Shown: positions 40,601-50,340 of the stretch, piece after piece | Position numbering within the stretch: the first letter of the stretch is position 1 | Layout of the letters: every line of letters begins with the position of its first letter | NCBI GenBank assembly: GCA_003339415.1 | Contig: PDHQ01000005.1 | Location: 439,424 to 503,423, forward strand | Direction: 5' to 3' | DNA length: 64,000 bases | From: Ophiocordyceps camponoti-saundersi (nom. inval.) | Lineage: Eukaryota; Ascomycota; Sordariomycetes; Hypocreales; Ophiocordycipitaceae | The notes under the pieces: generated by a model | Database searches by the model: none | The model's input: the letters and a program-made list of their open reading frames with translations, nothing else | Told to the model about the DNA's origin: nothing | Made by a program: the position numbers and the translations under genes

Positions 40601-42420
40601 ATAAAGTTTTAAATAGTTCCGCTTAAAATAACCGATTTAATTATATTAATAATAATACTAGCGCTTAGTAATATTAAAATAAAATTATATAAATATAATA
40701 TTTATTAAGTTAGTAAAAAAGGGGGGCGGTAAATTAACTAGCGTATTAGGAATATTCTTAGAATTAAATACTTTATTAAAGTTTTAAAGAAAGCTAGCGA
40801 AGGCCGCGTATATTATAAGCTAGTTTTTATAATCTAAGCGCTTTTATAACTTTTTATATAGCTTAGATAAGAGTAAAATAATCTTAATATAGTTAAACTA
40901 ATTTAATAGTCTAGCTTTAAAAAAGATATATTTTTACCTTATAATATATTCTCCGAGGGGCTTTAATAGCCCCTAATATATCCTAATTAAGGAAAAACCT
41001 ACTTAGCGCTTTTTATAATTTTCCCCGAAAAGCTTAAAAATATACGCTAAAAAGGCTTTAAGCTAGTAAAAAAAATCTATAATTATAATAATATATAGAA
41101 AAAATATTTACTAGAAAGTGCTAAGATAAGAAAAAATATAATAAAATTAGAACTTAAGCTCCCTAATTATAGCTTTATTAATCGTAAATTTAGTATATAT
41201 AGCGGCTAATTAAAAGTTTAAGCTAAAATAAGCTAAAAGTAGCTTTAATATAAGTAGAATTTAATAGTATTCTATATTAAGATCTTATTTTTACGTTTAG
41301 TTAGTAGTAAAAGGAGCTTTAATTAATATAAAGGTTTTACTAAAGCGACTATAAAAATAAGCTAAAATAAAGTTATAATTAAAGCTATCGAAAAGAGGAA
41401 GGAGAGGGGAGAGAAGCCCCCCTCCTAAGCTAGCTATATACCCCGCGCGATAACTAAGCGCTATCGGGAAAACCTAAATATATCCGCTATAATCCCCCTT
41501 ATCTAGCTATAATTAGTTATAAACTAATCCCTTATATTTACAGTTTTAATTAAATAAGCTATTTTTAGTTTTTTTTTTATTATTTTACTAAGGTTAATAA
41601 GCTATTTTCTATAATATATTACCCTTAAACTAATAAAAATATAAAGTATATAAATTAAAAAATATAAGCTATTTTTTATTATATAATCTTTTTTTTATAA
41701 TTTAACTAGCTACGCTACTTACTTACTTACTAGCTTATTTTAAATAATTAAAATTTATTTATAATAAATATTAGTTTTAATTACTTATTTTATAGCTTTA
41801 ATATTACTTTTCTTAACTAGCTAGCGGAGGTAGCCGCCCTTATATTTTCCCTAAAAAGCTAAGCTATAGTATTTACTTATTTCCTTTATAATAGCGTTAA
41901 ACTAATATAAGCTTTTATTATTTAAGCTTAGTAATAGTAATAGGACTCCTTAAATAAGTCTCGCTAACCCGCGGAATAGTTTTAAATTAGTAATTTTATA
42001 TAGCTTAATCTTACTTATATATAGTTTAATTATCTATTTTAAAAGCTTAATTATCTTAAAAGTAAGTATAAAGTAATAGCTATATTAACGTTATTTATTA
42101 TTACTTTTAATATATTATTTAATATTTATTTTATTTTTTATATTAACCTTATTAAATATATTACTAGTAACTTTTTATTATTTTAGTTATTTACTAACTC
42201 CTAGCTAAACTTTTTTCTTTATTTTTTTATAATAACTTATTTTTTAATAAGTATAAGGTTAAGGAAATCCTTATTATAAAAAATATTAAAAGTTAGCGCT
42301 TATAAGGCGAGATATTTTATTAACTTATTTTTATTAAATAAAAAAATTATATTATTTTAACTTAAAAGCTACTTAATAGCTTTAAATATTATATAATATT
42401 AAACTATTTTAAATTTATAT
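37620..42420 (+). pseudogene. Gyp3 pol relic with chromodomain
   Basis: Interrupted by the small element at 39,761-41,536. Before it: the RT segments listed under Gyp3, and RNase H (about 38,500-38,900). After it: the integrase tail (about 41,540-42,250) and a chromodomain-like end starting VKEIL with Trp codons converted to stops. Not translatable. Confidence 0.8.
39761..41536. mobile_element. Small non-autonomous LTR element, copy B (in Gyp3)
   Basis: 1,776 bp, LTRs at 39,761-39,970 and 41,327-41,536, perfect target duplication TTTAC (39,756-39,760 and 41,537-41,541). Same orientation as copy A; differences from it are mainly C/T and G/A. Confidence 0.92.
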
Positions 42421-43192
42421 AAAAAGATATAAATTCTTATAATAGCTTTAAATAAACTTAATTATATATTTATTTAAGTATTTTTTATAGCTAATTATCT
42501 TTTTTAAATAACCTTTTTTTTATTATATAAGTAAAATATTACCTCCTTACCCCTTATTCCCTTTTATTTCTTATTTATTTATTTCTTTTTTTTTCTTATA
42601 TTAGCTTTAAGCTAATATTTACTTTCTCTACCTTTTTCTTAAAATCCTTTACTATAATTAATTAATTTAAAAGATTATTATAACGCTAGCTATAGCTTAG
42701 CGCTAATATTAACTTATAATAAATATATTTTTAAGTAGGGGAGGGTATACCTTAAGGCTAAGAAAATATTTATTATAATATTAATAGCGGGAGTCTCGCC
42801 CGCCCTACTTATAGGCCTCGCGCGCTATATATAAGCGCTAATATAAACTTACTTTTTTAATATATAGTAAAAAGGGAGAATAAGTAATATATATAAGCGC
42901 TAAGTAATAAAAAGCTAGGCGCTATATATAAGTTAATAAAAATAATATATTATAAGGTAATAAGTAAGCTTAATATATTATATAAATTAGTTAATATTAT
43001 AATTATTTAGTAAAAAATATTATTTTTTTTATTTTTTTATTTTTATATATTAATATTTACTTAATAATTTATAATCTAAATAGCTTATTTATCTTACTAT
43101 TATTTAAGAATTTATTATTATTATTCCTTTTATTATTAAAAAAATACTTTATATTATAAAGTAAAAAAGTTAAGGCTAGTAGTAAGGGCGCC

Positions 43193-43227
<35 letters not shown>

Positions 43228-44314
43228 ATTATATTATTACTAGAAATATACTATAAGTTAAGATATATAAGGTAAATATAGTAATTATATTATTAATAGC
43301 AGGGATAAGCGTAAAAGATTATTATTACTTAAGTATAAAAGGGGCGTAAAAATTAGTTACTAAGCGCGGTATAATATAATAATAGCTAATATAATTTATA
43401 AGTAATTAATATAAGTAAGAAACTTTAATATAAGCTAAGTATACTAGCTTAAGACTTTTTTAGTATAAGGGTAAGTAAGTAAGGTAATAGCTTATCTTTC
43501 TCTAACTATTATCTATAAGTTACGGATAGCTTATTATAAGTATATATTTATAATAAAAAGGTATTTTTCCTAAAAGTATTATTTTTACCGCTATTTATAC
43601 GCCTTATAAGCTACCTTATAATTATATTAATAATTAATATTATAGCTATTATAAAAATTCTAAATATAAGGAGTATATAAATATTTTACTTTTTATAATA
43701 TAATAATATTTTTATTATTTAAATCTCTTTTTATAATATATTTACTTATTATATAAAATAGCGATTATAGCTAATTAAATAATATATTAAGGTAGTAAGA
43801 TAATAACTTAATAAATATAAAAAGCTTAAAAAATAATAATAATAGAAAAAAAATTATAAGAATATAATAATAAAATAATAGAATAATAAAAGGTAGGGCT
43901 TAAAAGAAAAATTACTTAGCGAGAAAAAATAATATAATTAGCTTAAGGAGAAAAAGAAAAAAGGAGGAAGAAAAATTTTCTATATAAGAGGTATTTTAAC
44001 TTATACCTTATATATATATATACTATAGCCGGAAATACTTTTTTCTTAAAGCAGCGGGGTATAAAGGATTCGGGCTATACCTAAATAGCTAAGTTATATA
44101 AGGGGTACTTAGTTAAGTCCGCGCATATAATAAGCGCGGGGTATATATAAGTATACGCGATTAGTTAGCGCTACGCGCGGAATAAGCGCGAGCTATATAT
44201 AAATTATAACCTTAAGTGCGTATATTATATATATTTTAGAACCTCTTAAGTTATTTTATATTAATAAAGTTAGCTTTTTATAAATATTAAGGAGTATAGA
44301 ACTTTTATAATTTA

Positions 44315-44682
44315 ATATATTAAGGGTTTTATATATATATAGAAAAGAAGAAAAGAAATAGTTATTTTAAAAAAAATAAGAGAGGAAAAAGGGGGTAATT
44401 TATTTTAAAAGTAAGAGTTAGTATAATTAATAAGGTAAAACTTATAGTCTCTTACTTCTAATTAAGGTAAGAATTAAAAAATACCTTCTTATTAGATTTT
44501 ATAGAAAAAAGTTTATTAAAATAAGTTAAGTAAGTTAAATAGAAAAAAGAGTAAAAGTAAAGCTTTTAGTAATATTTTAAGGTTTTAGATTTATTATTAT
44601 ATATTAATTATACTTATTAATAGCGTAGTAATTATAATAACTAATATTATATAAATTAATCCCCTTTCTTATTTTAATTATT
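44315..44682. mobile_element. E0 internal remnant right of Gyp3
   Basis: About 370 bp of AT-rich degenerate sequence leading into the right E0 terminal repeat. Nothing recognisable. Confidence 0.5.
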
Positions 44683-44895
44683 AGCTAAATAAGCTAGCTA
44701 TAAAAAGATTAAATAAACTAATTATAAGTATAAGAAATAAGCTTAATATAAAGATTAATAAGTGCCTTTTTTTATTAATATATATATATATCTTTTAGGA
44801 ATAACTACCCCTTATTTAGGCAGCTAAGTAAGTGTTACTATGTTAGTTATATAACCGGAATAACGTAATCCCTTTTTAACCTTCCCCCTCCAGCT
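44683..44895. repeat. Right terminal direct repeat of E0
   Basis: Inner (left) part RIPped, outer (right) part nearly unmutated (AACCTTCCCCCTCCAGCT). Differs from the left copy by 8 extra bases near 44,850. Confidence 0.8.
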
Positions 44896-44911
44896 GTATG
44901 TATAATATATA

Positions 44912-45076
44912 TAGAAAGAAAGGATAGTGCCTTAAACGGCAGAATAGTCGTGCTTAATTTGATCTAAGGATGATGATCCGTCTAGAAAGGGGGGAGAGGG
45001 GTCGTGCTAATTTGTACCCGCAGCCGTACCAATCGTGCCTTCTGTGGCAGGGCGTCATACCTGCCCATCATGTATG
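44912..45076 (-). repeat. R repeat, copy R0 (inverted relative to R1/R2)
   Basis: Reverse complement of the repeats at about 51,625-51,775 and 52,250-52,413. Shared landmarks: TAAACGGCAGAATAGTCGTG, the G-rich AGGGGGGAG run and GGCAGGG. This copy is barely RIPped and lies on the gene-island side of the AT-rich block. Confidence 0.85.
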
Positions 45077-45626
45077 TATGTATGTATGTAGTGACAAAGC
45101 TGGTCATGACCGTTGCGAATCTCGGCGTTTACGTCATTTTTTTCGGTGAGATGCCGGCCTCACATCACAACCCTACCTACCTTCATCAGCACCAACTTCC
45201 TACCTATGCTATGGTACAACTCTATGCTGGCAAAACGTCAGCGGTTCCCCAAAGTTCCATGCAAACAGGGACGTACATATGTACATACGTACGCACATAC
45301 ATACATAAAATGCTGCGATACTGGACATTTCGCTAGGTATACAATGCTCACACATCTTCCAGTCCCTCTAACCCCCCTTTAGCTGCAGTTCCCTCTCTCT
45401 GCGTGTTGTGCATGTATCGATAGCACGTGTGACGTCCATCGTCCATCATAATTCGTTTCAAATACTGGGACAGAATAGAGATATGCGCGCGTGCCGGGCA
45501 AAAGGGACGCGAGGCGATTAGGTCGTAGCATCGACAATGAACATACCGACGCAAAGGTAACACACATCCGGTAACTCGTTGTACTCTCGCGAGACTGCTG
45601 ATGGTTTTCGTCGTGTTTACTGTGTA
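45077..45626. other. Intergenic, 3' side of the pseudo-caspase gene
   Basis: Normal composition, CATA/TATG microsatellites at about 45,070-45,091 and 45,272-45,307. No gene supported. Confidence 0.5.
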
Positions 45627-47070
45627 CTACCTGAAGGATGCTCGGAACGGGCCGTCAACCTTGATATCCTTGACGCCATCGGGCATCAGGCGCAGCCATT
45701 CGTTCCAACTTTCAATGTCGACGTTGTCGTCTTGAAGCTTGATGGAGAGGTGCAACTGAGGACTGTTCTCACACGAGAAGCTGCTGCGCAAAGGACTGTT
45801 TTGGTAGACGGGAGAGAGATAAATAGACGGTAGCCGCGAGTTGCCCGACATCATTGCGTGTAGTGGCGCGGGAAAGCTGGTAACCATCTCCCTTTCTGGA
45901 TTTCTGTCGTGTATAAATTTGGGATAGGCCGCAAAGAGAATCGAGTGAAGTTCAACGGCCGAGAGAGGATTTGAACGGGTCGCGCGAGTGCGTAGCTCTT
46001 CTGCCAGCGCTCGAGTGAAAGCGCACCGGTCGAGGGCCGTGATATGCTCCTCTGAGACAGAGGCGGCGATGAGCTCCAACACCCCCTTCCGTCGGACCAT
46101 CCTCGACGAAGGGTAGTAGGCGGCGTCCATGAGGATGAGCGTGTCAGAGCATGCCTCTTCCAAGATTTGTTGAATTCCGTTCCATCTGATGATGGAGGCC
46201 TTGATGCCGTCTCTCGAACTGTCGGCCCTCGTCAGTACACCCCATCGCACGTATCTTAGCTTTCGCGCCAGCCCTGCAAAGGCGAAGAAGGGGAGCGGCT
46301 GGGTTCAAGCTACCTAGCCAAAACCATCTCTCGATTCCCATCGAGGTGGGTGTGCCCGGCGTAGTAGACGATCTTAAGAACATCGCGCTGATCATGCTCC
46401 TCGGCGAATTCATTAAGCTGCCGCGACAACCATCTCCAGGAGCTCCTGCAGGCGTCGGAGGAAGATGGAATGGTTTGGATTTGAAACGTATAGTGGTAAT
46501 ATTTGTCGATTACGTCGGCTAGTTCCTTGACGGCTCTCTGGACAAGAGGCAGATCGTCATCTTCCTGCCAAAACAGTAGCAGCGCCTGGACAGCGTTGTA
46601 TCGCCCGCGGTTCGAGGTGGATAGGGCCCGGGGAACATTGCTCTGAAGCTCATTTTTGAGACTCTCTATGCCTGGCAGAGAGAGCGACTTTTCGAGTCGC
46701 GGACCTGACGGTAGAGGAGTGCGGATACGGGCTTCGGTGTGGGGCTGCCTTGCGGGCTGGTGATGGGATTGCACTGTTTGGTCGACGTCCATTTCTTGGG
46801 GGTCCTGCAAGAAGGTCGTCGTCGACTGGATGGAGGGGCTCGGCGGTCGAACGGCGGCGAGAGAGGGGGCTATGTCCTGGATGCCGGGGCTGTGGGGTCT
46901 ATGGAATTTGTTGACCAAGTCCTCCCACGTCAAGTTGTGATGGCTCGGGTGGCACTACATGGCGGAAGGAGAGACAACATCAGTAACCGTCGGCACCGTT
47001 AAGACAGCGTCTAACGAGGAGAATAAGGCGGGGGAAGCGAATGCAAGGGGGGGGGGGGGGGGGGGGGGGG

Positions 47071-47106
<36 letters not shown>

Positions 47107-47662
47107 GATGCAGAGCCGGGTATGACCGTGGGAATGCTGACCGACGTACGGCAACTCGTCTGCGACGACAGTCGGCGCAAGCGCCCAGCTTCCTGATCAA
47201 GGCTGCTCGCTCTCTGGATTGTTGGGATAGGGGTCCGGTACGTCTCCTGCTGGTGCGACGGGAGTTAGAGACGTCAGGCCCATCCTCGACGGAAAGAGTG
47301 GACTGTTGTAGACTGGGGGAGGTGTCGGCACTGTACGATGTGTTGCTGGTCTCGGTAGAGGCCAGAGTGGCCGTGGTGGCCTGAGTCGAGATGGACGAGA
47401 GGGTGTCCTTGCGAGGCGGCGGCGAAGTCGGGGGAGGCACGATGTGGCCGATGGAGGAAGCTGGGGAGAATAAGGGAAGGCGGGCTGGCGTCTTGTCTGA
47501 CCTCGGCATCGGAGCGGGAGAAAGGGCCGGAGATAAGGCAGACAGCAAGCTATGAGGCGGCATCGCGGTCGGAACATCCATCGGGGTCTGAGTGTCGTCG
47601 CGGGCCGGGGCCGGGGCCGAGGCCGAGGCGGCGGCATCGGCCAAGCTGTGAACAGGATCCAT
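45627..47662 (-). CDS. Half zinc cluster plus degenerate caspase-like domain protein
   Basis: Predicted 581-residue protein; exons 47662-47150, 46954-46314 and 46218-45627. Intron 1 (46,955-47,149, GTACGT...TGTAG) joins RRRRVA to CHPSHHNLTWED, making C-x2-C-x6-C followed by HxxHH (Cys 162, 165, 172): a half zinc cluster, not a full Zn2Cys6 domain. Intron 2 (46,219-46,313) joins MVLA to SSRDGIK; a CTGAC branch site precedes its acceptor. Residues 366-580 match the fungal caspase-like (C14-type) fold: YYAGH with the His at 372, W-x2-I-Q..LEEA, TLILMD, then GVLELIAAS and the C-terminal EWLRLMP. Where active relatives carry Asp-Cys-Cys this protein has Asp-Ala-Ala (416-418), so peptidase activity is unlikely. 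N-terminal 150 residues are Pro/Ser/Ala-rich. Function unknown; a regulatory or signalling scaffold is possible. Confidence 0.75.
47047..47104 (+). repeat. 58-nt near-pure G tract in intron 1 (C-rich on the sense strand)
   Basis: Twenty-four G, one C, then thirty-three G on the plus strand. It fills about 30% of the 194-bp first intron of the pseudo-caspase gene. The pre-mRNA carries the C-rich strand. Could form G-quadruplex/i-motif DNA, or be length-uncertain in the assembly. Confidence 0.9.
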
Positions 47663-49001
47663 GGGACGGGCGAAAGTGTGCGAATAGTTGTGTGCGCGCG
47701 CGTGGCGAGATGAGAGAAGAGGAAGGAGAACAGAGGAAGAGGAGGTGGGGGGGAAAAGGAGACGAAAGAAATGACGCGAGCTAGAATCGCATCATCGGCA
47801 GCGTCGAGCGACAACGGAGCGGGAGAGAGAAAACGCGAGAGCCCGCAGTCGTTCTTGAGAGGGAATCAGTGGACGGGCTGTGCTTGGTGTGGACAGGAGC
47901 AACCGACGACGACGGTGTAGACAGAGGGCTGAGCGAGGTGAAGGTCCAATAGAGCATGTATCCGAGCTGATATAGACACCTCTATATGTATGTATGTATG
48001 TATGTATGACCTCTATATGGGTCTATCTTCATGCAGTGTGTGTGTATGTATGTATGTATGTAGGTATGTGAATGTCGGTATTGGCTGTGCCGAGGGCTGC
48101 GGGTGAGGACGACAGAAGGAGATGATCGTGAGCTAGAGAAAAGGAAAGAGAAAAAAAGGAAAAACGGACCGGCGCACGATTTTCAGACGGAGAAGAATTT
48201 ACGAGCTTTTTTTCCCCTCTTGTCGCTCTCGTTGGGGAGGGGCAAGAGTCAAGACCGAGGTATGTCTGTATACCTATGTATGTATGTACATATGTACATA
48301 GTGTGTAGGTTGTACATATAGGTATGTATGTGTCTGTACGGAGTAGGTGTGTGAGGTAGGTACCTGTATGTATGTATATAGGCGGCAAAGGAGACTGACG
48401 ATGCCGACGGATAATGAGGATGCGATAGCAATATGTTGATATACGTATGTATGTATGTATGTATGTATATATATGTGAGGTGAGGGAGGATCCGGGGGGG
48501 GGGGAGGGTCGCGGAGGTGAAGCAAGATGCGACCCCTCCTAGCGCGCGCGTGTGGTCGCCGTCGAAGGAGGGAAAAATGCGAGGCGCAATATTAGGAAGA
48601 GACTAGATGAAAAAAAGGAATTGTGACTTTGTGAGAGGGAGGGGAGAGGGAAACGTGTTGAGCGGTAGTCCGTAGTCGTCGATCTCATACTGTACGGAGG
48701 GAGCTGGAGTAGGGGAGGGGGGAAAAAAAGACGGCAGCGGAAGAAAGTAAAAGGGCTTCTCCACGAGGAAAGAAAAGGGAAGGGGGGGGGGATTGCTATA
48801 ATTACACATCTGAAGCATCGATCCCCTGTCTCTCTGTTCTTCTGCTTGTGCTTTCTTCTCTCATCTTTATCATTCATTTGTGAAAGACGAAGAAAAGAAA
48901 AGAATAGGGGGCGTGCGTGTGAGTGTGCGTGTAGAACAGAGTCAAGATATGCGTGAGGTCATCACGGTGCGATTCGTGCACTCATACACAGTAAATATAT
49001 A
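47663..49001. promoter_or_regulatory. Upstream region of the pseudo-caspase gene, microsatellite-rich
   Basis: About 1.3 kb of normal-composition DNA with long purine-rich stretches, (TATG)n at about 47,984-48,009 and 48,043-48,066, mixed TATGTACA/TATG repeats at 48,270-48,476, and G runs at about 48,495-48,505 and 48,782-48,791. No convincing gene on either strand; the short open frames are low-complexity products of these repeats. Confidence 0.5.
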
Positions 49002-49171
49002 CACTGCTCACCCTGAATGATTGTCAATACCCTCTTTTTTGGTGTTATTAGCGGGCTTAGGAGCCCGGGCTAGGTCTAATCAGGGATGTTAGGCCGGATA
49101 TAAGGAATACTGGGCCGTGATAAATAGAGACCTCGATAACTAGGGAAATTAGCTATGCAGAAGGGTATCTC

Positions 49172-50340
49172 TTTATCTTCCTAGAACGAGGTATGGCCGC
49201 CCTCGGCCGCGATAACCTGCTCGATCCGACGAGGTATCCCGTGCACTAGATATAATAGGTATACCTTACTTACGTCGTCCTAAGCTTTCTTAATCGCGGC
49301 CTTAAGGGCCTTGCCCGTTAGCCTCTTCTTACCGCGTTAATCCCTCGCGATCGTAGCCTTTATTATACGCTATATATACTTAATTAGATTAAGATCTAGG
49401 CTATAAGGAGGCTAGTTAAGCTACTTAGCCGTAATATTACTATTTAGGGAGACGAATAGCCTCGCGATAGCCTTACGCGTTATTTCTAACGAGTAGGTAG
49501 GGGTATTATCTTATTAATAAACGCAGCGAGTATTATCGAGCTAGAATTATAATATTAATAGTAGGGTATATTCGATATATAATTATAAAGTTATCGTACC
49601 TTAATTCTTCCTATCCTAAAGATAAGAAGGCCCCTTCTTTAAGCCTACGAAGTAGCCCTAGAATATCTATCCGCGGGCCCTTATATAGACCTTTCCGAAT
49701 TCCTAAAGCTTCTCGTCTATAGTTAAGTTAGCAGGCTATATAAATTATATATAGGGAATACTAAATAACTAACGCTATCGTACTTTTAAAAAGAGAAATA
49801 TATTGCCGGCTAGGTATACTTATAACCTAGGTCTTATTACTCTATATCTAATATTCCTAATCTTCGGCTATAAGATATCGCTAATAGAGGGCAAAGGCTA
49901 TCCTTATTAACCTTACTTATAGTATAAGCTTAATCGTTAATTTTTAAAGCTTACGTTCGAGATTAAAAGACTCCTTTATAGCTTATTAAATAGCCCTAGC
50001 GCTATAAGGTAATAAGATAGGAATAGTATCGCGAAGCTTATCGAAGGTTATAAACCTCTTCGATTTTATTAGCGTTAAAAGGGCCTCTTTAAGATAATCT
50101 CGAATATATTAAGGTATAATAAGCTTCCTGCCGCTATTGCCGAAGGTAGGCTCGAGACCGTATTTAAGAGCGTAGCGGATCTAAGAGATTATAAGCGAGA
50201 GAGGTATCGAGAGAGGTATCGAGAGAGGTATCGAGAGAGGTATTAACTTACCTAACGTTCTAAGAAAGGCAGCGTATCTGCGATCTGCCTTATAGACTAG
50301 CTAGCTTAATAATATAGCGTATAAATTTAAAGACGATTAT
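49172..50340 (-). pseudogene. Tc1/mariner transposase pseudogene
   Basis: Reading the minus strand through RIP stops: N-terminal helix-turn-helix-like part (SIRQIADTL near 50,290; ALKYGLEPTFGNSGRKLIIP near 50,125), central QDN-type catalytic motif (DNTPTYS near 49,500), and the third catalytic block with PPYS-DLNLI followed by Lys where Glu is expected (near 49,390). It ends in AAEGGHTSF at 49,172. Trp and Gln codons have become TAG/TAA and the catalytic Glu codon GAG/GAA has become AAG, so it is inactive. Confidence 0.88.
50197..50244. repeat. 12-bp tandem repeat inside the transposase region
   Basis: Four units of GAGAGAGGTATC, the last ending in T. Expands the N-terminal half of the transposase by whole codons. 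Confidence 0.9.

Larger units (their letters stand above)
33868..44309 (+). mobile_element. Gyp3: Ty3/gypsy chromovirus, inserted in E0, hosting two small LTR elements
   Basis: LTRs are exactly 250 bp each (33,868-34,117 and 44,060-44,309). Perfect 5-bp target duplication ATTTA at 33,863-33,867 and 44,310-44,314. After removing the two nested 1,776-bp elements and their duplications the element is about 6.88 kb. Plus-strand pol: RT with the catalytic region near 38,180-38,220 (RIPped YLDD then IFIYL), LNFNKYNFII and VKYLKFII near 38,290-38,340, and a chromodomain at about 42,255-42,420. A (TTA)11 tract lies at 43,193-43,225. A second copy of the family starts at 59,321. Confidence 0.9.
11455..44895 (-). 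mobile_element. Outer LTR-type element (E0), host of nested insertions
   Basis: Direct repeats of 205 bp (11,455-11,659) and 213 bp (44,683-44,895) bound the whole AT-rich block. They begin AGCTGG and end CCAGCT where unmutated, and differ almost only by C/T and G/A changes plus an 8-bp indel. Flanking GTATA (11,450-11,454) and GTATG (44,896-44,900) are a candidate target duplication. Subtracting Gyp1 and Gyp3 leaves about 10.5 kb, a plausible LTR retrotransposon. Minus-strand translation near 18,870-19,330 reads through RIP stops as a retropepsin-like region, suggesting minus orientation. Its internal sequence survives at 11,660-21,227, 33,667-33,862 and 44,315-44,682. Reading this as one element is inference; two dispersed copies of a short repeat could also explain the ends. 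Confidence 0.6.

Noticed and set aside
43193..43225. CRISPR-like or regulatory repeat array
   Set aside because: Simple TTA microsatellite without spacers.
11660..44682. AT-rich block as mitochondrial DNA or a whole centromere
   Set aside because: LTR pairs with target duplications and gypsy motifs show nuclear retrotransposons. The AT-richness is explained by RIP; whether it is pericentromeric cannot be judged from 33 kb.
48029..48877. Several minus-strand frames upstream of the pseudo-caspase gene
   Set aside because: Tyr/Thr/His-rich products of TATG repeats and Ser/Pro/Phe-rich products of purine runs; no intron-exon structure or domain.
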